Positions 23,619 to 40,259 of a stretch of 64,000 bases of DNA are shown here, piece after piece (position 1 is the first letter of the stretch; the number at the start of each line of letters is the position of its first letter). The position numbers were made by a program, and so were the translations under genes. Source of the DNA: Flaccisagitta enflata. Lineage: Eukaryota; Chaetognatha; Sagittoidea; Aphragmophora. The stretch lies in assembly GCA_965153355.1 (NCBI GenBank), contig OZ231126.1, forward strand, positions 110,856,001 through 110,920,000, written 5' to 3'. A model generated the notes under the pieces. The model saw only the letters and a list, made by a program, of their open reading frames with translations, was not told the origin of the DNA and did no database searches.

Positions 23619-23804
23619 ATGAATAATAAATCTTTGATAGAGGATGCGGATAAACGAATCAATTACTATTTACAAACTTTTTCTCAAGTTGATACAAACT
23701 CTGATGATCAAAACGCTTCTAACTCATCTATAACGGATGCATCATCTACACTAACTTCCAACCAATTGCTCATGTCCAAGGAGGAAAATATACCAAGTAA
23801 GTGA
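23619..23804 (+). CDS. Small polar protein of unknown function, right copy
   Basis: Starts MNNKSLIEDADKRINYYLQT, about 61 codons, Ser/Asn/Asp rich. The ATG is two bases after the 3' splice site 'gtctttag' (ends 23,616), which itself lies about 110 bases after the stop of the acidic gene. A GTAAGTG donor near 23,797 suggests continuation. The conserved left copy argues that it is real, but there is no family. Confidence 0.45.
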   Translation: MNNKSLIEDADKRINYYLQTFSQVDTNSDDQNASNSSITDASSTLTSNQLLMSKEENIPSK

Positions 23805-23888
23805 AACAAAGTGATTTTCTTTTTTTAATCATATGTAAGGCACGAGGCATGAGGCATAAGGCATAAGGCATAAGACATAAGGCATAAG

Positions 23889-24497
23889 ACAGCGTGCCCT
23901 CGAAGACAACATTTAGGGTATCAAAATTGGTAAAATTAGAACACATACATGAGTGAAAATAGAAAAACAAGTGAATAAAAGTGATTGAGATAAGACATGC
24001 ATGATATCTAAAAGCAAAATTTGCATCCGTTTAGCAAGAGACTCAGATTTAGCTTATATTACTGAAGAAGATTTACTGAAAATTTCCACAAATTTCTTTT
24101 TTGTCACTGACAAGGGGTTGGTCGAAATTATAAGTTTGCATAGAAAATGAATAAATGAAAAAACAAAGAACATAGTTCTCTTCCCAAATCGTTTCTAGAG
24201 AGAACTATGTTTTTGAAAATGCAAAATTCTTGTAGGTGTGGCTTTCTTATAATTTCGACCTCAGAAAATAGAAAAAAATGTCAACAAGATTTCTCTAAAA
24301 ATCTTCATTTTCTTGCCATTTTCCGTGAGAATTGCTTTTCTAAAGGCGACTAAAAGCGTAAAATATGAAACAGACATACATATCAAGTGTATCAAGTGAC
24401 AACTTGAGCAAAGAAAACATTTGTAGATGGATAATTAATCCATTATTGATGCAAAAGTGGGGTGAAGCACTTCATTTTTTTCTGGCAGATTTGACGT
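23889..24497. mobile_element. 609-base insertion with internal fold-back, right arm only
   Basis: It is absent from the left arm, where the flanks are contiguous. It is flanked by CATAAG on both sides (23,883-23,888 and 24,498-24,503), though the target is itself a CATAAG-type repeat. Inside are inverted pieces: 'gtcgaaattataag' with 'cttataatttcgac', and 'aacatagttctct' with 'agagaactatgtt'. I see no clear terminal repeats and no coding capacity. Confidence 0.5.
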
Positions 24498-24512
24498 CAT
24501 AAGGTGATAGAT

Positions 24513-24519
<7 letters not shown>

Positions 24520-24577
<58 letters not shown>
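24520..24577. repeat. (GA)n microsatellite after M1 (right copy)
   Basis: Single GA tract seven bases beyond the M1 stop; the left arm has four tracts at this place, so the cluster has contracted here or expanded there. Confidence 0.95.
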
Positions 24578-24579
<2 letters not shown>

Positions 24580-24583
24580 AAGT

Positions 24584-26129
<1,546 letters not shown>

Positions 26130-26186
26130 GTTGTTGTTGTTTGTTGTTGTTGTTATTGTTATTATGAGTGTGTATATTAAAACGCC

Positions 26187-26238
26187 CTGGAAAGAGGAAA
26201 AAGATAATGATTAGTCAAATTTCATTTCTATCTCACAG
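26187..26238. promoter_or_regulatory. Divergent intergenic strip flanked by two outward-facing 3' splice sites (right arm)
   Basis: Same arrangement as 4,258-4,309: minus-strand 'ctttccag' before M1 and plus-strand 'tctcacag' (ending 26,238) before the polymerase frame. Conservation in both arms shows it is not accidental. Confidence 0.6.
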
Positions 26239-29200
26239 ATTCGGCATTGGAACCCGCGCGCGGTCGGAAACGAAAGTGTTTGGGCGTGGAACTAGATGAA
26301 GAGAATATTACGGGCGCGCAAAGGAAGATCAGACAACCTCGCATCGATAAATTTTATCAACCTCGTGGACAAATTTTGTTTTTTCAGTGTTCTTTAAAAA
26401 ATTGTGGTTTCTCATGTGGAGACAAAGAAAGTTTATTCATTCACCATGGGAAAAGTCATAATAAAGCTAAATATTGCCATAATAAAGTGTCACCTAACAC
26501 CTTATGTTGTGAAATGTGTGATTTTCTTTGCAGCTCCCCCTACTTGAAAATTAGCCATGTCATTCAAAGGCACCCAAAGCTATTCGCGGATTGGTGTCAG
26601 TCTTGTGAAAGGGTTGTTAATGGGTTGCATATTGCTGAACATAAACGCGAGTCTCACGCACGTCAAAAGCACGAGGATGATCCAAGCTGGTTTAGCAATA
26701 TTAGAAAACCATTTTTAGAACTATGTGATAGATTAAGACACGGGTTTTTTTCAGGGGAAAGGGGAGAGTTATTGATCGAACCGACAAATCCGTCTCAACC
26801 TAACAACTGTCCATTATGCAATGTGAAACTAAGGGAGGATGAACGTGACTCACACATAAAAAAATGCGTACATAAAGGACGAGTGGGTGGGGGTGGAACA
26901 AGTGAGGAAAAGCGAAAATTGCCTGCAACTATAACTAAAACCAGTAGAATGACTCAATATGGTCTATGCAAAGTGATAACTTTCCGCGATGACACGCAGC
27001 TGCGTGATGATTTTATAGAATATTTTGAAGAATTGAGACCCAGTTTTGAGCGTGAAATTAAAGAAATGTTTGAAAAACATAAATTTTTAAAAGTTTCTTT
27101 AGAAACAAGTTGCTTATTCAGAGGAATAGAGGCTATGTATTCTAGTCAAACGGAACCAGGGGATGATCTGTATGCTGAAAAAGTTAGGCATATCATTACA
27201 AAAATTACCTCATTAACAGTTATTGCTAATCTAGATCTTTTGATTGATGAAATAAGGGAATATACTGATGAAAGAATACAACAATTTTGCTCCCAAGCTA
27301 GTGGGTATCAGTTGATTGACTGTCTTAGATTTGTTCTTTGTACTTATATAGCTAATGAGCTAAGAATGTCGTGCTACTTTTCTTTGAGCGAATCATTGAA
27401 AAAAAAGTTGGGGCGTAAATTTAGATCTTACATTATTAATGTTAAAAACTTAGGAGATATACTATGCCCTATCCACTGCATTTCTATCCAGTTAACTGTA
27501 TTAGAACAAAACCCAGGGAAAAATGTGAAAACTATCTTAGAAAAATTAGCTACTAATGATGATTTAAGATGGGATGATGATGCTCTTATGGAAAGATATA
27601 ATGTATGGTTTACACGACTTAAGTCGCGGTGTGAGGCGGCTAATCTTACATTTCCCGTCTCAATAGGGAGACTTCAGTTAAAAAGACTCATTTCAGTTTT
27701 AGATGTTGAACATGTAGCTATAAATTTTCTTGGGTTTTGTAATGATACACAAAATTTCTATAATGTATTTTGCTCTGTTAATCCTAAAATAACCGAAAAA
27801 ATAAAAGATTTTCCAAATGAAAAGGAAGGAATAAGCTATTATGAGAGCCATAATATCGATTTGCTAGTTTTAAGGAAAAAAAATATGGCTCACTGCGGTC
27901 TTATAACAAATTATGGAAAGCTAACAAAGGGAATAAGTGGGCGCGATGACCACGCTGGGTGGAGCTGTAGATAATGTCATTCAAGGTTTTTTCTGGGGAC
28001 TGTATATCGCAATCACGTGATTGACTGTAGTCGCACTAACAAGTTGCATTCTGTCATGAAATTACCGGAAATGATACGCGATAAGGCGGGAAATGCTATT
28101 CCGCCTAATATTGAGTGCTCTTCCATTATTGGTCGAGAAATTCCATTGTTCAATAGCTATATAGATTCTGAATGCTTATTTGGTGAGAAGCAAAGTGATG
28201 GGAAGGGGGGATATACTCAAGAGCTAAAAGTACGTATGGTATTAGTAAAAACATACGCTAATTTTGAACCAAATTCAGAAGACGACGAAGATATAAAACA
28301 ATTAAAACTGACAGAATTTGAGAATAAAATCACGTGGGGGCCCGAAGCTGTGGAAGAAAGTTTAGAGATTTTAGTGGAGCATGCTAAACAAGCTAATAAA
28401 ATTTGTAATATAATTAGAGAAAGATATGAAAATCACAAGCTAGATAAGGAGGACTATCTCAAGTATAGAAACACGGTTTTTTGCAATATTTGCAAAATCA
28501 AGCTAGATTGGACTTTTACTGACCCAACCCGAATACCCTGCAGAGACCATAATAAGTTGCAAAATCGATCATTAAGACAAGTAATATGTAAAGCGGATAA
28601 TAGTCGCTTAAAGCATATGAATAATCAGTTGATATGTACGGGGTTTAATATCAGCTCATTTGACAATGGATATATCATCACCTCTTTAATGAATAGACAC
28701 AAACAAAGGAAGCCATTGTTTTCAAAGTTAAAATTTCTGCCAAAAACGGGGGAAAAAAGTTTGATGATCAAGCTTTTTACATTTTGCGATAATTGCGACT
28801 CGCAAGACCCTGAGACAGGGGTTGTGACTAGGCAGAAAGAAAAAAAAAATGCTAATGGAGAGAGCGACGGATTTAAATGTAAATCACCATGGCAACATAC
28901 ACGAGTATTGTTTCATTGTATGCGATTGCAATATCCAGGTTTCAGCCTTTCCCGCCTCATTAATAGTTACGCGAATGAAGTGTTTTTAAAGAATGCAAGA
29001 CCGGAAGTGATGTTTCCATTAACTTACAAGGAACATAAAGAGAGTGGGCTGCTACAGTACATTGACTTAGAAAAATGCATTGTCAAGGGAGAGTACCCTT
29101 ATATCAACTGGGACTCAATGGATTTTCTACAGAGGGAGACATTTTTAGCCAGGGATGAGTGGAAAACAGATGATGGATCCTTAATTAGCTTGGAGCAGTA

Positions 29201-31122
29201 TGAAAAAGCTAAAGAAATATGGTTAGCCTTGGAAAAGTTCGAAAAAAGCAAGGGACGTACTGTAAATTTTTTCACCTACACTTCGTGGTATTTACTCACT
29301 GATGTTGTCTGTATGGCAGATGCTAATCGCGGTATGGCGATGCGGAATTACGAGATCTATGGTCTCTGGTTGCCTAGTTTTTTAAGCCTTCCCTCCTTTT
29401 GCTATAATTCATATCTTTCAGGTAATAAAAAGTATCCGCTCAGTCAAATTTGCTCAGAACGCATCTACACATTTTTTGAGGCTGGCGTTGTAGGGGGCGC
29501 CTGTCAGGTGTCTGGGTTGCGTGCCGCTAGGAGCTCATTTCCAGGTTTACCCAACCACCAAGGGGTGACTAGAATAATGTCCTTTTTCGATGCATGTAGC
29601 CTCTATCCTTGTAGCATGTCAATGACGCTACCATACCGCGCGTTTAGAATGCTGAGCGAAGAAGAAATTGATATTCTTTTTAAACAAATAACGGAAGAAA
29701 AGATTTACGAGCGATGGAGCGATGAAAGTGCGATGGAGCGAACAAATGAACAAGGGAAGCGAGTGAAACTAGGACTTTTCCTTAAGGTAGACGTCTCGCT
29801 TCAAGGGGCGGACCCCGGATTGCTTCAATATCTCGATGATAGCCCATTATTTCCATCTAAAGAGCGAATCCACGTGAGTGAAATGAGCTGGCTAGACTTT
29901 CGATATCTAAAGCTTGGATTGGAATTAGGCTACACCCTCCTGAAAATTCACGAAGTGTCTGAGTATGACATGGAATATGTAATGAGCGACTTTATTAGTC
30001 AGAATATTGAAAGAAGGCGTCAAGCTAAAACTGAGCAAGAATCTTCATTTGCAAAACTTCTCTCAAATTCAGCATTCGGGCGAATGGCGCATTCCCCGCG
30101 TAAAAGAATGATAGCTAGTCTCATTACTAATAAAAAACAGCTTGAGACAGCTTTGAAAAAAACAAGTTTAAGTCGCTACATAAGTTTCGGGGAAGAATTT
30201 GGTTTCGCGGTGTTTCATCCTCGTGTTTTTACCCCTCGTAATCCTGTTTATATCTCCTGTGTCATCCTCTCCGTTAGCAAATATCTCATGGGGCGCTGGT
30301 ATTTTAAGATTTGGAAGCCGACATTCTGGCGCGTGGGTGGCGCCATCACAACGGGGCTCTACGAAGGTAATCTCACTCAGTCAACTTGTCAAGTTACGTC
30401 ACACTCGCGTCACGCACAAGTCATGGTTGTGTCAGTCTCTTTAATTACCCTATTTATTCTTTTCCCGCGCAGATACAGACTCGCGGCTGTGCTTGCACAC
30501 GTTTGTGGAACCAAGAACGACAGACGAAGAAAAACAAAAATGCAACCCGCAACAACTAGCTTTGTTTCCTTATTACAAAGTTTTACGTGCCGCGATCAAC
30601 ACCTTAGATTTACATGATTTTCCGCCCACCCATGATGTGTTTAACCTTTGCGTAACTGAGGGAGAAAAGGAGAGCTTACTCAAGTATAGGGTAGAAAATA
30701 AAAAGAAACTCTTTACGTTCGGGTCAGAGACCAAAAGTTTAATCAATCTAGAGTATATCGGTTTATGCTCAAAATCATATTCTGTTCAATGTCTTGACTT
30801 AGAAACGGGAAATATGTCTCAGAAATTAGGGTGTAAGGGAGTGTGTAGGTTAATGACAGATCTCAAACACGAGATATTTGTCAAATTTCTCATGGGAAAC
30901 AAACTACAAATGATGTCCAAGTATAAACATATATGTATGAAAAGACAGAGGTTGTTTTTCAAATACGGAGCTAAGCGGGCGTTTAGTAAATATTATGACA
31001 AGAGATACCTCTTGCCTTGTGGGAATGTCAGCCTTAGTTACGCAAACCCAGAGATATTAATACATCAAGAGGTTGAAAATGTTGTCAATGATTTAATTGC
31101 TAAAATTGAGGAAAATGAATAA
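26239..31122 (+). pseudogene. Protein-primed-type DNA polymerase B of a Maverick/Polinton, one nonsense codon
   Basis: Exon 26,239-30,366 and exon 30,473-31,122 (phase 1, GTAATC to CGCGCAG). The N-terminal 210 residues carry four Cys/His clusters (C48/C53, C88/C91, C117/C120, C188/C191 with following His). A patch at about 28,480-28,600 with CNICKIKL, PCRDHNK and a later Cys resembles recombination endonuclease VII zinc/His-Me modules. NISSFDNGYI (about 28,650) resembles an exonuclease motif. Polymerase motifs: DACSLYP (motif A, 29,590), NSAFGRM (motif B, about 30,068) and DTDS (motif C), whose first Asp codon is split by the 106-base intron. The late SKSYSV and KGVCR motifs fit family B. TAA at 27,972-27,974 interrupts the frame; the left copy has Tyr. 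It would replicate the element. The TAA stop overlaps an AATAAA signal (31,118). Confidence 0.85.
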
Positions 31123-32488
<1,366 letters not shown>

Positions 32489-33403
32489 TTAAACCACTTG
32501 AATCATATCGTCCTCGGCGTCGTTTCCGGCGGCGTTGTTACTCCCCGCGAGTCGGCGTTTGCGCAGAAGCCTTTTTGGCGAGGGAGGAAGCTCTCCATCT
32601 TCCATGTCGGGTGAGGCGTCGACGATGATCAATTTTCCATTCACTTCACCCTCGTCAGAGTTGGAGCTGATGTTCATCTCCGGCGCTTTTTGAGAAGTAG
32701 AGTCGATAGTGGCGACGGCGGCGGCGGCGGCGGCGGCGCGGGACGCCGTTTCCTGGTTGAAGCGCTCGATTTGACTGACCAGTTGTTGGGTTTGTTCATC
32801 GACGCATCTCACTTCCTGAGGAGTGATGGACGCCACCGCTTGAATAATCTCGGCGTCGTCGTTCGCTCGTCGCGCTTCGGCCAAACTGGCGGCGACGGAA
32901 TCGGCGACGCCGCTGTCGTTGTTGTTGTCCTGGTTGATGGAGGTTGGAACAACTTCGGAGCCGTCTTCTCTGATGTAAGTGAGGCCGAATGTTTGCGTGG
33001 GTTTGATTTGCCACCCCGGTCTCGGTTGAGGTGGATTCAGACGTTCTTTCTCCTCGCGAGCCTTGGCGTTGTTGTGACAGTGGAATGAATTCCTGTGATA
33101 GCGCGCGACGTCTTTATAGACGGCCGCGTCCATCAGTCGTTGCTGGAAGACGGGATTTTCCGGATCGGTCATGGCGGCGTCATGCGCGGCGTTAAACGCG
33201 ATGACCGCTTCCGAGTAGGCCTCTTCCGGTCCATCTTGATGCCCAAAAACGATTTTCGCCACGTGTTGGCGATAGACTGTGTTGAAGTAGTTAGGATGGG
33301 ATTGAACTGCCCTCATGGATGTGAACAGCGTGAGGTTGGGGCCGTTGGTTTGATTACGGCGGATGTCTCCTTGGGTTTTGGCGTGAGCGACGGCTTCTTG
33401 CAC
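32489..33403 (-). CDS. Unknown protein, Ala/Glu/Asp-rich C-terminal half
   Basis: A long minus-strand frame, open upstream to about 33,520, without an ATG before the MRAVQSHPNYF segment. The middle part looks globular (NTVYRQHVAKIVFGHQDG, EDVARYH-like); then an Ala run (GCC repeats at about 32,712) and an acidic tail with DMEDGELPPSPKRLLRKRR end at TGA/TAA near 32,489. It overlaps the end of the next upstream frame by about 150 bases in a different frame, so it is either a separate overlapping gene or the same gene after a frameshift. No family recognised; it belongs to the virus-like block by position. Confidence 0.45.
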   Translation of the reverse strand: MQEAVAHAKTQGDIRRNQTNGPNLTLFTSMRAVQSHPNYFNTVYRQHVAKIVFGHQDGPEEAYSEAVIAFNAAHDAAMTDPENPVFQQRLMDAAVYKDVARYHRNSFHCHNNAKAREEKERLNPPQPRPGWQIKPTQTFGLTYIREDGSEVVPTSINQDNNNDSGVADSVAASLAEARRANDDAEIIQAVASITPQEVRCVDEQTQQLVSQIERFNQETASRAAAAAAAVATIDSTSQKAPEMNISSNSDEGEVNGKLIIVDASPDMEDGELPPSPKRLLRKRRLAGSNNAAGNDAEDDMIQVV

Positions 33404-34109
33404 TCGTTTGTGATAACCGTCGCTGTAGTTGACAGGGTCGCAGTCGTAGTATTGCCGGGAGAGGGCCTTCCGCGTCGTCGTCTTCGATTTCCTCTTCGTC
33501 GTCGAGATTGGCGGCCGTCAAGGGTGAGACAGACGGGTCATCGGCCGTCCAACTAGGAAGTTGATCCAAGGCGGCGAGGTCGGCTTCGGTCATTGGCACT
33601 CCACCGCTGGTAGTCGCGGGTGGTTGAGCGTGGTAGAAGGAAGGAGGAGGAGGCGGTGGATAGCTGGGGATGATCCACCTGCCAGTAGCGGCGTCCCAGT
33701 GATACGGTGGAAGCGGCGCTCCCGGCGCTCCCGGCGCTTGATGGATGGATTGCGATGGGGCGCCGGCCAAAGGTGGCGGCGGTCCAGTGGGAGGCCCGGG
33801 AAAGGTGAAAGACGTTAGAGAAGGAGGAGGATTAGGCGGCGCCATGGATGATGAAAGCGGCGCCGTTTGAATGGTAAGCGGCGCCGTTGACGATAGCGCG
33901 CCGGCTGGTGGAGGCGGCGCCGGTCTTGGCGTGGGAACGCGCTTTGGCACCGCGCCGTCGAAATTTCGACAAAGTTCCTCCAATTTTTGAGCGACGTCTT
34001 GGTCCAAAACTTCTTCTTCTTCCTCCTTCTCCTCTTCCTCCTCCATCATCCTTTCCTCTTCTTCTCGCTTCCTCTTCTTCATCTTCTCTTCCTCCTCTTC
34101 CTTGAGCGT
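33354..34109 (-). CDS. Unknown acidic and proline-rich protein
   Basis: From a 3' splice site 'ttctcacgcag' (acceptor just above 34,109) the frame begins with a highly charged Glu/Lys segment (KEEEEEKMKKRKREEEE), then LDQDVAQKLEELCRNFDG, a long Pro/Ala/Gly-rich region (about 33,520-33,930) and an acidic end (NLDDEEEIEDDDAEG). An upstream exon is expected but not resolved; 34,190-34,250 contains (AT)n and (ATGC)n repeats that look intronic. The Pro-rich low-complexity composition prevents a family call. Confidence 0.4.
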   Translation of the reverse strand, partial: TLKEEEEEKMKKRKREEEERMMEEEEEKEEEEEVLDQDVAQKLEELCRNFDGAVPKRVPTPRPAPPPPAGALSSTAPLTIQTAPLSSSMAPPNPPPSLTSFTFPGPPTGPPPPLAGAPSQSIHQAPGAPGAPLPPYHWDAATGRWIIPSYPPPPPPSFYHAQPPATTSGGVPMTEADLAALDQLPSWTADDPSVSPLTAANLDDEEEIEDDDAEGPLPAILRLRPCQLQRRLSQTSARSRRSRQNPRRHPP

Positions 34110-34321
34110 CTGCGTGAGAAAAAGAATTGGGAGGGGGGAAAAAGAAATGGGCCTTTTTTTACATATGCATTTATAATGTTTGCATGCAATATATATATAT
34201 ATATATATATATATACATGCATGCATGCATGCAAGCAATATATACAATATGTATATGTTTATAGAAATATGTACGTGAAGAGACTGAAATATCACATGTA
34301 TAGGTAATGATAAGTTATGTC

Positions 34322-36173
<1,852 letters not shown>

Positions 36174-36206
36174 GTCGCTGATGTAACGATGAAGCGCGAG
36201 TAGAAT

Positions 36207-36209
<3 letters not shown>

Positions 36210-36257
<48 letters not shown>
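36210..36257. repeat. (GA)n microsatellite
   Basis: GA tract between the basic-protein gene end (36,384) and the start of the gene at 36,173; CT in the sense direction of both. Confidence 0.95.
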
Positions 36258-36262
<5 letters not shown>

Positions 36263-36383
36263 AATTTGAGCGAGAAGTTTTTTTTTTGTTAGGATGGAAT
36301 TTTGGGCGAGAGTCTTTTTTTTTTTTGTGTGTTGGGACGGAATTTTTGGGAGCATTTGTGGTAAACGTCAGTCGCGCTCCCGC

Positions 36384-37146
36384 TTATAAAGACAATTTGA
36401 CCCCCACTTCCTCATCATCCTCCAAACCATTTCTCTCAGTAGTATCGTACCACGGACGAGACTGACTCGCGACACAGTTGGTGGTAAATGCATTTTCATG
36501 ACTCTCACCCACTGAGTTCGACCCCCAAATATTAGAAATCCAAGAAAAATCATCTATTTGTGACATTTGAGAAAATTTATCGCTTTCCTTGGGGGACCCT
36601 GAATAAAATGACGCGTCTGTTGGAAGAATCGACTTTTTCTTTCTTTTTTTTTTCTTTTCTGATACGCATTTTTTATGGGTTTTCCCCTTTTTACGAAACA
36701 CTTTTACGAGTAGCTCAAGAAGTTGACCCAACTTTTTTAGTATCCTCTCATGCATGCGTTTTTCAAGTATAACGCCATTGGGGATCGGAGAACCGCGTCG
36801 TTTGCGGCCTGAGTGTACGCCTTTGATGCTAGAGTTGGTTGAGGCAAGACGTTTTTTACATTTCCGGAGGATAAGACCGTCTGTCTGCTTCTTCTTTTTC
36901 GCCCCCCTGTTGATTTTTTTCCCCCTCTTCGCTTCCCTTTTGATCCGCCTTTGGTCACTCTTTTTCTTCCCCCCTTCTTTGCTCTTCCTCTTCCTCCTCG
37001 TCTCGCGCCTTTCCGCTTCCCACCGACAACCTTTAATTTCTTTGTTCTCTTCTTTTTCTTTCCCCCTTGTTTTTTTTTCCTTTTCATTCTCTCTTTTTTC
37101 TTCTTCATTATAAACTCCAGAAATCGTTGGCTGCTGGAAGCCATAA

Positions 37147-37154
<8 letters not shown>
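36384..37154 (-). CDS. Very basic core-like protein
   Basis: 256 residues starting MSSYGFQQPTISGVYNEEEK. Residues 15-100 are almost entirely Lys, Arg, Glu and Gly (RRETRRKRKSKEGGKKKSDQ); a middle part has RKRRGSPIPNGVILEKRMHE and KKLGQLLELLVKVFRKKGK; the C-terminus is neutral to acidic. The charge and position next to capsid and protease genes suggest a DNA-condensing core protein processed by the protease, which is inference. Its ATG overlaps the protease stop in the string ATGAGTAG. Single open exon, no lesion. Confidence 0.5.
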
Positions 37155-38052
<898 letters not shown>

Positions 38053-38053
38053 A

Positions 38054-38263
38054 TTAAATTTGATAATTTAACAACACGTTTCTATTATTATCCAGTTCCA
38101 TGGTCACTTCATTGGCATAAAGAATGAAACATCTTAAAATTTCATTCTGATCATTGCTGAAATCGATTTGAAGTCTGGCCGGTGAAATTATAGGTCCGGC
38201 GAAACTGCCATCCGCATTCGGCGTACTTGACTATAAAATGAGAAGAAAATATGGGGTTTAGCT

Positions 38264-38323
<60 letters not shown>

Positions 38324-39784
38324 ATCAAACTCTCTCTTTCTCTCTCAATCTACATGCAGTGACATACATATTCCAAACTTTTTTTTTCTTTTTATTCTTT
38401 TTTTTTTTCATAAACTAACTCTCTTTTTCCTAACCATTTAAATAGTAAAGAAGCAAAAATATAAATTAAAATAGAAATTGATTGATGTTCTCTCACGTGC
38501 ATGAGCCAAAACATGAAGATTGTTGCGTGTTTACTCCAAAATCCCATATCAATACCATTTGTTTCATCTCTCATTAAACCATCATTACCAAATAATGATA
38601 AAAAAGCATGTAAATAGTTTTTACTATTTGAACTAAAATCTAGGTTATATGGTAAACTAGGGATCCGCTCTGAATTATTCGCATAAAAACAAATTTCTTT
38701 TATATTGTTAGGAGTAAAATTTAGGGGAGATGATTTGAATGAGCCTGCCACCCAGTCTTGGGGCAGTAAAAAAACAGCTGCATTCCTAGGCAGGAAACTC
38801 GTTCCAAAAACATCATGAAAATTTATCGTTCTTACACCTTTAGGGATAATGAATGATCTAATAGAATAATGTAAATAGGGAAACTTTAAAGTTTGGCGAA
38901 CAAGTTCTTGTTCAAATCTATGAACTACTGAATCAATGCATTTCACGCGTTTTACTCTCAAAACTGGATTTTTTATTTCATAAATAAAATCATTATTAGT
39001 TGTTGCTGCAGTTGCGACACCACTTTTTATGACAAATTTTGGATCTTGTAAATCAAAATCTAAAAATAAAGGAACCATACTCGGAATGGCTCGATTTTGG
39101 AATGCAAGACCATGCCATAAAGGAGCGACTAAATGGTAATCTTTTGACTGATCTGTAAGCATTGCACGAGTGCCAAACCCATCAAATTGAAAAGGGTTGC
39201 AATTAGCAGGATCTGAATCTGTAAAATATCCAAATGCTTCAAATTTGGAATTTTTTACAGCGGGGAAAAAATTTAGCAATGTAAGAACATATGCCATTAT
39301 GCCATAAGCCCCTGAAGTAGCGCTTAGTTGCGTTTGGTTGATCCTCAAAGTCATATCTGAAAAGCAATAGAATACAATTCAATTCAAATCTCTCTCTCTC
39401 TCTCTCCTTAGTTGACTAATCATTCAACAGACTAACAAATCTTACCTTTAAAAAGTGTCGCGGCGGGGAGATTGATCAGGCCACATCCTTGATATTCCGT
39501 TATTCCTTTTTTTCATCACCCTCTACAATTGGTGGAATCGCATCGCCGTTTGCCAAAGTCAAACGGACCGTGAAGGATAAAGTTGTTTGCGATAAGTCCG
39601 TAAATGCTAATGAAAAAGTAAACCCCTGTATAATGTGTGTCGCTTTGATAAACAGCTACGATTAACATATCCCACGAAAATTTACCAGGTACTGGAGGAA
39701 TGTTGAACTCAATCCGCTTTGTGGTGCTTACACAAGGAATAATTGGTAGCACTTCATCGTAGTAGATTTTATCAATCGTGTGAT
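38054..39784 (-). CDS. Double-jelly-roll major capsid protein of a Polinton, with two frame breaks
   Basis: Exons 39,784-39,446, 39,356-38,497 and 38,230-38,054, all GT-AG; an upstream exon with the start codon is not resolved. Landmarks in order: KRIEFNIPPVPG, LAFTDLSQTTLSFTVRL, NLPAATLFKDMTLRINQTQL (spanning an intron), HATIFMFWLMH, and the last exon with ARLQIDFS, RCFILYANEV and ELDNNRNVLL. These match the conserved pattern of Polinton/adintovirus hexon-like proteins. Exon 1 needs a +1 change near 39,650 and a -1 change at a seven-A run (39,513-39,507 on the minus strand); together they restore frame. They may be indels, assembly errors or, for the second, ribosomal slippage. The protease starts one base after the stop. 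Confidence 0.8.
38271..38320. repeat. (CT)n in capsid intron 2
   Basis: CT tract on the plus strand, that is GA in the capsid sense direction, within the intron 38,496-38,231. This is the opposite orientation to the protease introns. Confidence 0.95.
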
Positions 39785-39819
39785 CTAAGAATGGTTAAGT
39801 GATAAGATGAGAGCTTTTG

Positions 39820-39924
<105 letters not shown>

Positions 39925-40259
39925 AGTAAGGATTATTGTGATAAGTGGATAATTTTCCTATAGCGGTCAAATCCATGGAGGCTATGAAACGTGGAGAAAT
40001 ACCTCCTACCATTACTAAAATTAACAAAGAATCTACTACGAGCTAGCTAGAGTTGACCACTCCTGCCCAAAGTCTCCTGCCCATAATCTAGCGGTCAAGC
40101 CTCTCGCAAGGCCAATAAGGAGGAGGAGGAGGAGGAGCTCCGGCCAATTTGCAAAAGTAGGAAACGCGCAACAAGTTGCAGAGGATTTGCAGAATGGTAG
40201 ATTTGTAAGCCTCAAAAAAATCTCTACTCGAGTTAAACCTCGAGAGAGAGAGAGCAAAT

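Noticed and set aside
39516-39752. A separate small gene upstream of the capsid exon
   Set aside because: Its front matches the N-terminal capsid strand and its end is the wrong frame; the neighbouring frames carry the next capsid motifs, so it is part of the capsid gene.
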